The translations under genes were made by a program, and so were the position numbers. The notes under the pieces are model-generated. The model worked only from the letters and a program-made list of their open reading frames with translations, did no database searches and had not been told where the DNA came from. From Pachydiplax longipennis (taxonomy: Eukaryota > Arthropoda > Insecta > Odonata > Libellulidae), in NCBI GenBank assembly GCA_036926295.1, contig JAVFKF010000012.1, positions 24,030,001-24,094,000 of the forward strand: DNA of 64,000 nt. Direction: 5' to 3'. Of the stretch, positions 14,579-29,500 are shown in pieces (within the stretch, counting starts at the first letter, position 1; each line of letters begins with the position of its first letter).

Positions 14579-17500
14579 GTGATTCAGTGGTCGGGACGGG
14601 GGGTCAGCGGGAGGAATATTAGGGGGGGAGAGCGGAAAGAATAAGCTGTGAGAAGAAAATGAGCATGCGTGGAGGAGACAAAAAAAGGATTTCCGTGAAA
14701 GAGGGTTGGGGAAGGAAGAAGATTTCAGTTCTCGAGGGAAGATATGATTGACGATAGAGGCTAGATAGAAGCAGCGCTGTCCCAATAGACAGCGTTTGAC
14801 TAGTTCGTATATAATATTCATGATGATATTCTGTATTAATTAATGAATGCTGCATAGAAACTCAGGAGTGGGAACAACTGAGTACTCTATTGTGTCCATG
14901 TCAGAAAATAACCAAAGGGCCGCGAGATAATGAATGGAAGGATTATTCAAGAGCTGCTCATTGCATATTTTTATCATAGTTGTTAATTTCGTAATTTTAA
15001 AATGTCAAAAATTCGTAATTTTAAAATCCATTGTCGAGGACAAGGAAGACCCAAAGAGATACCCTAAATCCTAAAACTCTTGTTTTTTATAGCTAGTTTT
15101 TTTATAGCTTGTCTCTTTTAGGAAAACTTCGGTAGTTAATTATATTTCTTACTCTTTCAAACATTACGACCAACTCTCTTCCTTTATCGACTTTGTAAGT
15201 AATACCTTGGAATGCGTTTTTGTAGTTAAATGAAGTAAATATGAAAATAAGATCAAATAAATCTTTGAGAAATATTTTGCCCGAAGGCCTGTTCGAATCT
15301 CATCCAGTCACCAATAGTTTTGGGAATGGAGTGAGGGTTACAAGATAAGATGAGGTAGTTTCGCCATTGCTTTTTTCACTGAGTCAGAGTACTCTAATTA
15401 GAACAAGTCTATCTAAGTTCAGCTCAGCGGCACTACATTTTCAATTACTCTTTATATACCATTCAATTATATGTAGCCAAAGTAAATGCCTTTATCAGCA
15501 ATATTTATTCCTCACTTTCTTATATTATCACCTCCGTAAACAAGAATAAGATAGAATTCATTGATAGAGAACTTTTGTCCATCCTATAGCAAAGCACCAA
15601 CTAATAATATTCTATTCATCGAAGTATTTCTGTAGGAGCAGAATAGAGCTCATGAATGAATTTAACGAATTTGGCAAATGTTAGGAATACCTTGACTTTT
15701 CCACGCAGATGATCACGTGCGCCTCACGACGTGTTAATGATTGGTCCTGGAAGGGATCTGAATGAATCCGGTGGAAGTGGAACGAGTCATACGACCCAGC
15801 GTCTGCGCCCCGCGTGACTGTTTTTTTTGTCTTACTTAAGGGCGCGGATCGTGTCACCAAGATTCTATTACGAGCATCCGCAGTGTCCGGTCCCAAGTTG
15901 GGATGCTGCGAGATGAAGGATTTAACGCCAAGTGCTGCTCCCTTTTTTAATTTTCAGGCGATGAGCATTGGCCTCTCGATAAAAATATCTCCGGTCGTTG
16001 AAGGATGCTCCGACTGATTTTATGGCCCACTTAAAAGGGTCTTAAAAATTAAGCGCCTCGGTGACAATCTAATTTGATATCGTTGAGGAGGACTCTTTCA
16101 GTCTTACCCGCGCATTTGCTCTTTCTTAATGGAGACACCGAATATGCGCGCGTTTGGAGGAATTTGCCAATATTTTTCTTGGATTTTTCTCCTCTTAAAA
16201 ACTTAAGCACGTCCGCTTCAATGAATGTGGAGGTATAGCTTTGGAGGCCAGACGTCAGATATAGGTTAGGGAAGTTATCCCCGAGTTTTGATCATGTATC
16301 GTGAATGGAATCGTCAGTATGCCTTGAGAATGAAATTTTGTATATATTTAGTTCATATTATTCTTTGATTTAATGGTTTCTAAGGATAATTTACCCTGTA
16401 CTACTGATATGTAAATCGATTTAAGTATCATAATCGTTAACCATAATTCATCATTCTATCGCTAGTAAAATTATTACAATCATCAGTAGTGATATTGATC
16501 CAAATGCATGATGTTTTGAAATATTTATAAGTGTATATACCTGAATGATCATGTGCTAGTTCATTGAATGTATGGAATCCGTTACATTTCGCTCATACCT
16601 CAATTTTATAGATCCGTTTAAAGCGGTATTCGCTATCTATTTTTATGATACAGAGGAATGCCACCAATGCACCCAATCGCAGGCTTTTTCATTTTCCTCC
16701 CTCAGCTATCCCCACATCCCGTAGAGGAGCTCGTTAGCATCTTATAATTCTTAAAGGTCTTCCTCCTCCCCCTTCATGGGAAAAGCAAAGTTATCTTGAC
16801 GCATTGCGTGGACATAAATCTGTCCAAGAGTTCGTACTTTGAGAATGGGCCCTTCCAACCATTTCCTCCTACAATCCAAGTGTGTGGTCCGTGAACAGAT
16901 CGGATTTCTCTAATTACTGCGACGAAAATCACGTCTTCCGTCCTTCGGCCGCAGACCAGAATGAGCCAAGGGAGAAAGTTAGGTCGCGTGGCGATTGGGG
17001 TTGCGAGGATAACATAATAAGCTCTGAGCATTTTGCAAAGAGGGGCACGAAAGAGGAAGGGCTGTGAGGTAACAGGGAAAGTTATTTCTAAGTGGAAGGA
17101 AATGGATGGCTTGAGTACGTCTCAAAGGAACAATTAAGCGTCCATCCGTTTGGTATTCAACGCGCTAGATTGGCTCAATGAGCTTTTCAGTGAATATGGT
17201 TCCCAATATAGTCATTAAGAAGCGCTTGAAGTAATTGAGTGTTTCTTTACGTCTTGTGAATGATTTTAGATGATCAGTAGTATCAGTAGTTATTAATACA
17301 TGGTTAGAAAATCAAGCCTAGCAGGTGAGATCTATGTTGATTAGCTCCATCCCTATAGTGTAATTTCAGATAGACAATTAACGCCAGTAAGAAATACCAA
17401 TTAATAACAGACTAGTATTCAATAAATCTATAGGATAAACTAATACTGCAATATATCTGCACATTTCGTATTCCAGTTCAAATTAATTTTGCAATACTTT

Positions 17501-20500
17501 TCACAATTAGGGATAAGGGAAAAAAGTAAAACTATATATTATATGCCATAACTCTGAAAGCAACTTAGGGCTAGTAGGTTGACTATCAGCCATTTCTTAC
17601 TCATGAAGATACTAAGCGAGTTACTTTTTATAAGAAAGTAAAACAAATTTTCGTGTTCATAGGGTAATAGAGTAGCAATTCGTGCATCTCCGCATAGAAA
17701 TCATAATTCTGTTTCCGTCATTTTTCATCCCTCGATAACCTTTCGCCTGGAACGTGCATCAATTCCGAAGAAACCCCTTTTTAATCTCCGACTACGTCGA
17801 GTTGAAAACTCCCGGTAACAGGATGACGGAACAGGGGCGAGCGCCGTTAACCATAAGTCTGACGAGGACCTCTTGGATTTCAGTGCGCGATGCATTCCGC
17901 GCCTGCAAGGCAGAAGCTCCATAAGTGCGAGATATGGAAGGCACGAGTGGAAGATAAAATGGTGTCGTGTGCCCTGATGCTTTGAGGGGTGGGTGTTTGC
18001 GTGGATGGACCTGGCGAGGGGATGGCGTAGGCACCGAAATCTGTCTGGACACCACATGGCCCATACTCACACCTCTACTCCTCATTCCTCCAAACATACC
18101 CCTGCCCTTTTCATCTGCTTTGCTTCCACTGCCGTAACGTATATGCGTACTCGCTCACTACCTCCCGTTTCCCGCCTACCTCTCCCCCGCCCTCGAGCGT
18201 ACTCCTACTTTTGGAGCCCTGAAATATCCCCGCGCTGAAGAACTCAATTTAGATTCTTAATAAGGCTAAATTTTGTCAGATTTCATAACTAAATGCCGCC
18301 TATTAACAAACATACCTGTATGAAAATATCATAGGTGTTTGGATAATTTAAAAAACAAATAAATGATCGATATATCGAATCAAATTCTCAGTAGATCGAC
18401 GGAAACTAAGTATCGAACATTCGATATCCTCGATATATTGGACTATTGAAAACATGAATAATAAATAGGAAGAATTTTTCCCGAGTTAGCGACCTAATAG
18501 TCATCATATATACAAAATAATATTGATGCATGTCACAGGTGCAATATTTCGTAAAATTATCTCAAATTCACACAATATTAACCATCGCATAGACCAAAAT
18601 CAAAAGTCATAAAGTCAAAAGCCATATAGTCACCTTTCCTTCGATGATCTGCTTCTTCCTTTTCAAACATTTCAACGTCTATTCCTCCTTCATTTTCTCG
18701 ATTCCGCTCTCAAATGAGCTCGGAAGCCTTAAATCAATTCGACGACAGTTATAGAGCTTAAACACTACATTTTCAGCGGCGGATCGCTGCTTATCAATGA
18801 AGTAAATGCTCCCGAAGCCGAAGCAGGTTAAAAATAATTCCAATGAAAGAGTATGGGAGAGTTTTAGATCGAAGAGAATCCGGCGCCTGGGAGATCCGGG
18901 CAGGAAATTTACATTAGTAAGGCGTCCGCAAACCACTAAAACACAAGGCGCCAACTCATTCCAAAAAACCTTCCCGCTGCCGCTCTTTTCGAGGAAGTTT
19001 AAAAACAAGTTTCGCGCGGAGCGGGTAAAAAATATAAAAGGGAGTAAATTGGGGTGGAGGGGAAGACCGTGTTTTCCTTAGGGAAGCGTGCGCATCTGCC
19101 CATACGGTTAACAGCCCGAAAAACACGACCCAAATACGAGGAGCCACGATTTACCCAACCTTCCATCTCTCGCTGGTCCAGGATAGAGAGGAGGGGATCA
19201 AAAGAGACGAATATGGGAGAAGAAGAGGATTTTCGTGTAAATGAAATAATAGCTGGAGTTAAATTTTATGACCCAAAATACAGTGATGATAGTCTTAAAC
19301 CCATGTCTTAAGGGGACAATATTTCATTCGATCTTTAAGAAAATGGGTAATTGGTTAGTGAAATTCGCGTGTTAATATTGCTTGGAATTGATGCATTCCC
19401 TTTAAACTTGTTTATTCCTCATTGTAAAATTCCCTTTGATGGTCTATAAGCAATTGCTGAATTAAAGAATACAAATATTTATTATCTCAAGCATTCTACG
19501 TTTATAGGTAATTATTCTTTTTTCTAATTTCATCATTACCTTTTGTCTTTCCATTACATCCTACCTTCAGTAACTTTCTTATTAATTTTACGAATTGAAG
19601 AGATTGGCATAGATCGAATTCATAGCCTCTTAAAATCAATATCCGCTTACAAATTTATATGAGTGCATCTCTTTATGAATAAGCAATTAAATTAACTTCT
19701 TATCTCCATAATCCTAATCTAATCTTCAACCCTTTTAACCGATTGAAGCAAACCCTTGACGATTTAAAATTTTAGGGGCGCAGCGTATTTTTACGCCCAC
19801 TACGCATTCGGAAAGCTGTCTCGGTGTCGCTGTTACAAATAAACGACTTTGGAAGAGTAGACGACGTAAATCTCCTCTCAGTTTATTACGTGGGGTTCCT
19901 TCTAAATAAATGCCCGCTTAAAAGGTTTCTGTGTTAGAGTGAACCAAAAAAAGAGCACGAACGTCGCAGATTATTTGCGGGTTAGCCCATGACTGATGGT
20001 GCGACACATCTGAATGTCATTCTTATCTAACGCGATATCATCTGCAAAAAGTAATTCTTTTAGTTGGCCGACGTTAAGAAGACGGGATGTATGTCAGGGG
20101 ACCATTCTCCTTGCCATCGATTTTTATCTCCCATTAACGGATTGAATGGCCTCGGAAATTAATAATCTCACTCCCTGATTAGTCACGGTAACGTCTAAAC
20201 TGATCTCTGCCTAAAATCGATCCATCGAGATTTCTTTCTGCAAGGAATTTCATTGCTAACTCAAAAGTATTCGAATCTTAATTTGGCGCTCTTGGGATGT
20301 GATTCGGATCGAGCTACCGCTCAGAATTCTCTGACTCCATTTAATTCCTCCAAAGAAGTGAATGAAACGGAATTGTTTTGGCACGACGGCGGTGGTCCAA
20401 GAAGTGTGCGAGTCGCATTAGAAAATGGAAAGGAGTTTTACCGAGCTAGCAAAGGATACTGCGGCTGAAAGAATAACAGATGTGAAAGTACAGAAGGAGA

Positions 20501-23500
20501 AAGAGGGAAGGAAGGGCAATGAAGGGGAGAAATGTTATGGGATGAATGGTTTCGGACAAGAGGTAGATAGAGGAAAAGATGGAGGTGATGACAATTTCTG
20601 GCAAATAATTATGTAGTGGAGAAGTGTAGGAAATAGGGACAATCAAACCGTGGAAGATAATATAAACTGAAAAATAGAAAAAGAGAAAACTCTGAGAATA
20701 TGATAACAACAAATTTATTATTTTACTGTGTGGAAAATATATTTGAAAATAGTAATTAGAAAGTGGGAAAATATATCGATAAACCCTGTGCGATGAGAAG
20801 GAAATAAAAGCAAAGGACAGAGAAGAAATATGGGGACAATAATGTAGCTAAACTTAAGAAAAGGAAGGTAAGATTAGAGGAAAATTGTGTGAGAAGGAGA
20901 TTGGTTTGAAGGTGATTAGTTGGAGGCAGTTGTTGAAAAGGGAAAGGATTAGATAATTATAAGTAGAAAAGAAACCGAAATGTTGGATGAAGCTGGAAGA
21001 AATGACAGACGTATTAAGAATTTGCTTAAGTATATGATTACGATTAAGTGAAAATAAAAATGTGATTAGAAAAAAATAAAAAATTTCAAAATTAGTGAAA
21101 TGAAAATGGATGAGATGAATTTAATTACAGTCAAATGGCGGAGGAGGAAAGAAAAATTTATTAAAAGGTGGGGTAGGTAAAATAGGTATTTTCGGTTGTG
21201 TGCCAAACTCCGCTAAGGAAAGATCGAGAAGATATAAACACACCGAAAAATCGGAAATATTACGGAGATCGAAAAGTTTTGAGTTTCCTCTGCGCAGCGT
21301 CTAACAGGGATCGGAGGATAATAAAAGAGAGCTGGTTTAAATTAGAGGCTTTAGGGACCATATGAAAGCGAAGGAGGAAAATGAGGGAAAAAGTAAATGG
21401 AACAAGACACAGATTGGGAGAAAGAAGGAAGAGAATGAAAGAGGGGAAGGTTGAAGGTTAGCGAGGAAAGGAAAGAAAATGAAGGAAAAAGGGACAATTT
21501 TCTATTTGGCGTGGGTGTGAACCTGATCCAAAAATACTCCCAAGCGTCCATCTTTCTCCTCCATTCTGTTTGCCTCTCCTCAGCTCTTCCTCTTTAGCTT
21601 TCTTTCTTTCTCTCACCTTGTCGCTATCTTCTTCTCGTCTGCTTGTAATTTGTTCTCCATCCCTTCCATACGCTTCCCCTGCCCCTTCTTTCTGCCCTCC
21701 CTTGTCCTTTCTCTTGTTTATCGTTGGTCTTTTCCATCTCTTCAGAAGATTACATTTTGAGCTAACGTTGAGATTAACCTTCTTAATTATCTTGATTCTC
21801 TCCGCCTTTGACAATTCTTGCGTCGGTCAGATTTTCTTTCCTTATCAGATTTTGTTATCTGTGCATTTAAAACAGGTCCCTGTTTTTCTTCCTGCTGATC
21901 CTTTCCTTATCGGTTAAATACTTGACATCTTTGAGTTTTAAAATGGGAAGATTATTAAGGAGTAATGACTTTGATGAAAGAATCCTTCGTACGTGCACAA
22001 ATTACAGAATCGAAAGCCAGACCTTGTTCTTAATTACGTAAGCTCACTCTTCTTACAAAAGCCATAATCACGAAACCATTGATGTTGAAAGAAAGATGAA
22101 TTTCGAAAATCTATCTTGAAGCTCAAAAAATTGTAGCGATTCGTTGAAAAGATGGTTATTATTTTATCTTTGACAAGGAGCCTGCTCGAGATTCCATATT
22201 CGAGGTATCATAAACTTCTTCGTCGGGATAATTCAATATTATTCTACCAGAACTTTGTTTAGATTTCCGTTCATAATTTGTACCTTTCGTTTTCTATTGT
22301 ATATTGCATAATTCTTTAACTCACTCAAAATAAGAAATTATGTGACAGCAAAGCGAGAATTATTAATACTTTGAATCGTCTTGCGTTTAAGATGCGGCTG
22401 AAAAGTTTTTCATTTCGTATGCCTCGTAATCCTACTCATAATCGGTGTTTCTAATTTTATGCCTGCCCTGTTCACGTAGATTTCAATCTAGATCGTTCAA
22501 ACCACTTTCAACTTCTTGGGAGCCAATCTCAGGTCATTATGAGCGCTTCAAGTGTACCATGAGTTGGCTGAAAAAGGGCTAAAGTCGATAGGCAATGGGA
22601 AGGACTGGGGGTTAAAAATAGCTTCTTAAAATGGCCACTTAAGGAAGGAATAATGATAATTTTGAGCCATAGAAGAACCACAGTTTTTCTCCCTTCGGCT
22701 ACCGTTGAATTTATGGGATAAAGGCCTTATTCGTCATTATTGTTTTACAGATTGTGGATAATTCCTAATAGGCCTTCACTTTAGAAAGGTTAAAGTCTCG
22801 TACGAAATTACTCCTCTATCAGTTTTCTGAGACCCATTGTTTTCCAATTACGGCCACTCTCAGAAGGTATACTTATGCATTTCAGGTCTCGATTGCGGCT
22901 GAATTCAAGCAAATACTCAAGGGGATAAGTGGGAAAAGGCAACTATTTGTAAGTCGATTGAGGTTTGAAAGTAATTTCTGTTTTGATTCGTCGAAGGTCT
23001 TTCCCAAGCATGAGTTCTGAATGAAGGCTTTATTTGAAAGAGATCATGATAGCAGACTGCCAATTCAATCTGTGAAAAAATAAGACCATTGAATCGAAAT
23101 CAAGTGTCCTCGTGCGTCTGAAAATATTTATCTGAATATCTCTTGGCGGGTTCGATACAATCTGAGCTTCGACGTCTTCGAGGAACTGGAAGTGGATGAA
23201 GATAAGAGGCTTCCAGAGGACAGGACACTGTAAGATTAAGAGAGAAAGTGAGCGGCAGAATGTCTCTCCCTCATCCCTTAAACACTCCCTCTGTCTCACA
23301 TTTTTTTAATGACTGGCATTTGATGAGGGTTGGACCTATCACGGTAGGCTTGAAAAAAATCCTGGAGTTTTCTCCCCTGTCGAGGGATGAAAAAAATATT
23401 TCTTTGAAGAGGGTGGACTGTGGTTGCAGGACGTTGCAGAGTTTAACAGTCCACCGGGGAGTTCCTCTTATCCCCTCCTGACCAACCTCTTAGCAGGGTT

Positions 23501-26500
23501 TTTAAGGCAGGGCTTGAGTCGAGGTCAAAACAATGGCCGAGAAAAAAATGCGCCCGAGGTCTCCTGGACTGAGGGCATCAAAGCCGGGTCGAGTGAGAAA
23601 TGGTGTTGGAATTTAGATGAGAGTTTGGAATGCGTTTTTAGCGTTGGGAAACTAGTCTCTCTTCGTGTACCGAGAGTGGGAATGGGACGAGGGAAAATCT
23701 CAGTTTGAATTAAGGCGATGGAACACCCCTCTCCCGCTGTGGAGGTGTTCGATCCGAGCCACTCTATTTGGGGAGAATATTTAAACGATGTTCGCACCCC
23801 GCAGCGACCAATAAAGTGAATAGCGGGTTGGATTTAATTTGGAACAGGTTGAGATAATTAATGGTAAAATACCTTTGTTTTGATCCGTATATTACAATCT
23901 GGGAACAGAGGGGTGAAATATCTCGCTAGCCTTTAAATGGAATTTTTCATTTTCCATTTAGCTTTACAGCTGACATTTTACTGTGATTCTAATGAGAGTT
24001 TAAGCCTGTAAAATGACTAGGAATTTTGAGACTTATAAGCAGCACTCCATGGGTTACATTTACATAATCCTGTACGTGTTATGTATGTTGGTTCATTTAT
24101 ATTTACTAGCCTTATTAAGCAATATTTTCTCATATCTGCAGTACTGTAAATAAGTCAGGATTGGATTTATCGAAGGCTCTGGTTTCACGGATAGTGATTG
24201 AAGTCTATGGAGGCTAAATGGAGTTCTGAATTATAGTTACCACAAAATGATGTAAATCACCAATGGCATTTTCCCTAAATGTCCTGAATGTCGTCTGAAA
24301 ATTAGACTGTAACCTTTCAACAGCGAATAAAAAGAATATGACTGGAGCAAGAGGCATGACAATAGGAAGATGTAATACCAGAGCGTTTCCCTATTTATAA
24401 ACTTATTGTAGGGGCATCAGAGATAACAAGCGTCATTAAAGCATTCCAAGGGAGGAAAGTAACGAACAGAAATGAATTGCAGGAAGCTCTCCCGCCTTCA
24501 CCATTGAATGTACACTGTACAATGGCTCAATCATTGAGCGTCTATTCACGATGACTAGTGTGTGCCGTGAATACATCCTGTGAGTTATTTTGCTGCGAAG
24601 GGAGTAAAGTTCACTCTGGAAAAGAGATCACTTGTAAATAACAACGGACAGATTGCAGATTTAATGAAAAAATAATGACATAAAATGTTGATTTGTGACA
24701 TTCCTTGTGGAAGGATTTTAAATGGTTTCACAAATATAGTTAGTAAATAAGGTAAAGGTTGGCAAAGGAGGTGACGATTTCCAAGGAAGTAGTTATAAAT
24801 ACTAATTCATTCGTTTAATCGAATGCTTCTATATTCTCCGGAAATTTTCCCTTGTTATAAAAAATTAGTACATAAAGAAGATAAATTAAGTAATTCAGTC
24901 CTATTTGTGGTCCTAGATCCGGTAAAAGAAAATGAGCGTCACAGTCTCAGGAAAGAAAGTATTTTCCAGATGAATAGATGTCTGTCTTTCCTAAGCTTTA
25001 TTGATTTTGCTCGAGTTGTGTGATGAGATAGATGAGATTCTTCCATTAGCCCAGCAAAATTTCAAACTAGAAGCGCTCAAGCGGCTTCTGTTCTCTCCAA
25101 ATTTTTGCTAAAAATGATTTGTGGTTAAGCGCAATGAACCCATTTTTCAAGTAAAGAGGGAGAATTAGGTTATCTGGAAATGGTAGGGGATGTGCCCATT
25201 GTAGTTGCATGGGAGCGCCATCGATGGGCCCTGAAAAAAGGAGGTCACAGCGTCTCCTAAAGGGAACAGTGCTCGCAGAATCAGCCCCCATTGTTGCACT
25301 GATTGCCACAAAATGCCTCAATAGAAGAGGCGGCCGCCGTACACCACCCATCTCCCCCCTCCGCCATCTTCCCCTACCGCGATCACCAGCGTACGGCCAT
25401 TTCCACTGACGTGCGTCCTTAAATGTCTGCATACATTCAAGGTGTAGGTAGAGATTCTATTCAGGCGCCGGATTCCATACGGTAGATAAGAAACGAATGC
25501 CGGACGAATTATGTTTAGCACCGAAGAGACTACATATAGAATGATGGATGACTCTATCTCTATATGACTCTGATCGCCAGAAAAATCATCTCCAAGCTCC
25601 TACACTACTGTTCGTTTCTTCTATTCCTTAAGCATATTTCTTTCAATTCCTTACCGTTTATATCTCCTCAGTCTCTTTTTCTAAGAATTACATTCCTCTA
25701 TTCACCATTACGACAATACGAATTTTGTCTGGCATTTCTTACTTGCCTAATGTAACTTTACCCAGGCATGTAAGTCATGATAGATGAGTACGATAGATTT
25801 CTTCCTTTTATGTCTCTAGTATTACATGCTATTCTATAAATGATTCCTTGGGACAATGATTAATTTTATTTTTAAAACATTGACGTAACGGGCAAAATAG
25901 TCGAAACTATATTTTGTTAATGCTAACATCAAGCTTTCTGTTTGTTGTTGAATGATTCTTATTCAGGGGATGTTATGGTTTGTAAATGCTGTTATAAACT
26001 CACCGTAGTCAACGAAAATGTGGTAGATGTAGAAAATAATTTAAAACAAAAAATAGTTTAGTCATGATAATTCAATAGTATTATCAATTCTGTAGTATTA
26101 ATAGTACTCATATCTCATTTTTATCTCTATTCTTAATTCTAAACTAAATCGAATCAAAATCAATCGTTTTGTTTTCTTTATTTTCTTTTAAAAATACTTT
26201 TTGATTTAAAGCTGATAAATAGCATAATATAAAAGCATTTTGCCGTAGCCTTATTATTCAAAATTCATACGGCACCATTTTTTGTGAGCGGAGAATTCAG
26301 CAGAGGTCCTTTTGTCTCTGTGTTTGAAAGAGCCTAAATAATTTTCCGTCGGTATTACCAGGCTATTTTATATATTCTTCCCTTTACTTGCCTTTCGTTT
26401 AAGGCCGAGCGAGAGAGGTTATCCACGAAGGGTTACTACCCGTCCATCCATAGCATTCACTCTATTGTTTCCTGATTGATCGATAATCGCCAGCATTTGG

Positions 26501-29500
26501 AGTATTGAGACATTATTAGGACGTCAATCTGGCGGAGGACAGTCGAGGCCTTCACTTACGCTTAACAGCGACCCTAGAATCCAAGAGGTTTCGCGTCGTT
26601 TGACGACATACGAGAGATACAAAATCGTACAAAAACTCCTTTATGTTTCAATATTCACTGAGACGAGTAAGGTTATTCGACTAAAAACAGCCTACCGTAG
26701 ATAACTGACAATACTCAGGCTTGTAAAGACTCGAAGGCTCTGATATACTCATAGGTTAGGCTAATTTATTTTAACGCACAATTTTATTTTAATTCAGAAT
26801 TTTATTGAGAGAAAACTATTGGACTTTTCATCATATTTATTATTATGAGAATCGTATATCGTGTAATTATACCTGAGTAAAGGTGACCCTACAATTAGGG
26901 TATTATCTATCTATACTCGTGATTCTGAAACCTTTCTTCATTTTCGTTCTTGAAATTGCAAAAATTCTACCCTCGGTTAAATTTCCTCTCAGATCTACCG
27001 AAAAGAGTATCAATTCTGTCACGACTCGAATCACCTACGTTTGAATGCATCTTTAGGAGTTAATATCTCCTAGAGGAATTTGGGCGTGGCTCGAAAGTCT
27101 CGATCGATTGGGAATGAAATAGTATCCGTGACGCATTGACAAATCTAATGGAAGCGTCGGATAATAATCGAAAAGTTAGAGGCAGCGGAGTGCCATATAA
27201 AGAGAAGTAACGGTGGTTCAAAGAAGTAGTTACACAGAAGCGTTATTGAGAGCGGAGTATGTAAATCATATTGTGCTGAGCGCAGTAGAGGTCATAACGG
27301 ATATGAACAATCCCTAACATAAGGAACTTTCCTTATGAACATATTATGTTACTGTCAAGAATTCATGTACGTAAATTTAGTGTACGTTTCATAGACGTAG
27401 GTAGCCAATTAACAGTAGATAATGTATTTACTTAATCTCTGCCATTTGGATAAATTTCAAATCAAAAAATGTGCACGCACATTTTTCTATTAAAAAGGTA
27501 TCCTTAATCACTACAATCAATTTATAATGAGTAACTTAAATTAGCTGTGTACGATAAAGTATGTGGTAAATTGGAAAATATGTATTTTATTTGATCTTAT
27601 TTTCTCTTCTCTTTTGACAGAGTCAGGAAGCAAACCCATTACGGTGGAAGAAGATTCGAAATTGAAGATGAGATGTTCGGCCCCGGTATCTAGTCCTCCG
27701 TCGACAGTACAATGGTATTTGAACGGAAGGCCTTTGAGACCTAATGAAGTTTCACGCATCAAGCTTACCAGGCTATGGTAAGTAGTTCTTTATTTCATAT
27801 TTACTTCGTGTAGTTCTTTGAGACTACTTTTGCTCAACACCTGACATACCATAGCAATCATTACTTCCTCGTATAATTTGTTCGTTGATTGAAAGCAATT
27901 ATTCGTTCTCATTTCTTTTCAGATATTAGAATAAAATATAAAATACAATTATACAGTTACCTGAAATCTACTCTTTTTTATTTTCATACTGTAAATTAAA
28001 CATCGAAATATCGTTTATGATATGTATTCCATTAACATACTAGCATTTATAATTCCGTGCTTGAATAGTATTATATTAGCGTCTATTTTAATGTTGCCAA
28101 TTGATTGCAAAGTTTCCTTTGTCTAAATAAACATTATTACTGAATTGGATCATCAGGAGCTTGCTCGAAGTTCACAAGAAATATTCTTTTTCCTTGAAAA
28201 CAATTTTCCAGATAGCTATTCTATAATTCATCTGCAAAAGAGTGTATAATAATGTAAGACTTTGATTACTTACTAATCTAAACACCATTCCTTCATAAAT
28301 AGGCTGAAGATAAAGAACGTGAAGAAATCAGACAGAGGACGTTACTCCTGCCGTATACAAAGTGAAGGCGGAAAGGATTCATCGTGGAGGACCTTGCAGT
28401 TGAATGTGAGGAGTCGAGGAGATAATAGACAACGTGAACTGCCGGCTTTCTCCCGCAGGACCCAGAGCCTCGTGAGGAGTCTTAGAACTGATCATTACCA
28501 GGAAGAGAGCGTCGCAGGAAGCGAAGAGTCCTCTATCCGCAACAGGACGGTAAAATCGGGCGCCAAAGCCGTGCTTCCGTGCGGTATGTCTTCCTCTTCT
28601 CTCAATGACGATGAGAAGAAGAAAGAGACGGTTACATGGATCCGAAGACAAGGTTCCGAGGCCCTTGCTGCCTTATCGCAACCCAATGCTAATATGCTGA
28701 ACGACCAATCGATGCTGAAAAAGTACAGGGTTATGGTGAGTTTTGTGCCAAAGGATGTTTTTACGTTAAGTTTGTTGTTCTATGATTGGATTAATGGACA
28801 TTTTTTGAAAGTTTTGAATTTTTTAAAAAATTATCATCATTAATTATTTCATGCGCATTATATTTTTTTGAAATACTTCAGTTCTAACCAATTATGCTAA
28901 AACCTAAATACAAGTCATATTTTTATACATACAAATGTAGAAGTTTTTTTTAAATATGAGGCTCCCTTAATTACAAATCACAATATCCCTTTCTGCAGTC
29001 ACGAGTAAAGACGCAGTCTCAAGATGATACAGGAGATAGTGCAAATCCCAGATTTTTGGTTCTTGAAAAAGTCAGTAAATCCGACGAGGGACTTTATACC
29101 TGCATTGTTGTCGGACTTAATGGACAAAAAAGAGAGAGTAGCAGTACTTGGCTACAGGTCCAAGGTAAGATAGACTGAGTGGCTGAGATTCTACCATTAT
29201 GCAGTATATTTAGACATACTTATACTTATATCATAGTATCATACCCTAATCAAAACGTGTGTATCCACCTCATAAATTATAGTATTGTAGATCACTTCAA
29301 ATTTAGCAGTATGATTTGAAAAAATAGTAATTGCTGATAATACTTTCTATGAATGATACATTTAACCAAGAGTGGTTCTAGAAACATGCTAGGAACTTGC
29401 AAATTCTAGCAATTTCCTTGTATACTCCTCAAAATAATCTTAGTACCAACACTGAAAATAACTTTTAAAATAACATTTCATCACGAAAAAACCAAAATAG

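Noticed and set aside
17725..18097. Overlapping 110- and 101-codon frames on the minus strand
   Set aside because: Two frames overlap in the same DNA, neither with a recognisable domain; likely chance in a CpG-rich stretch.
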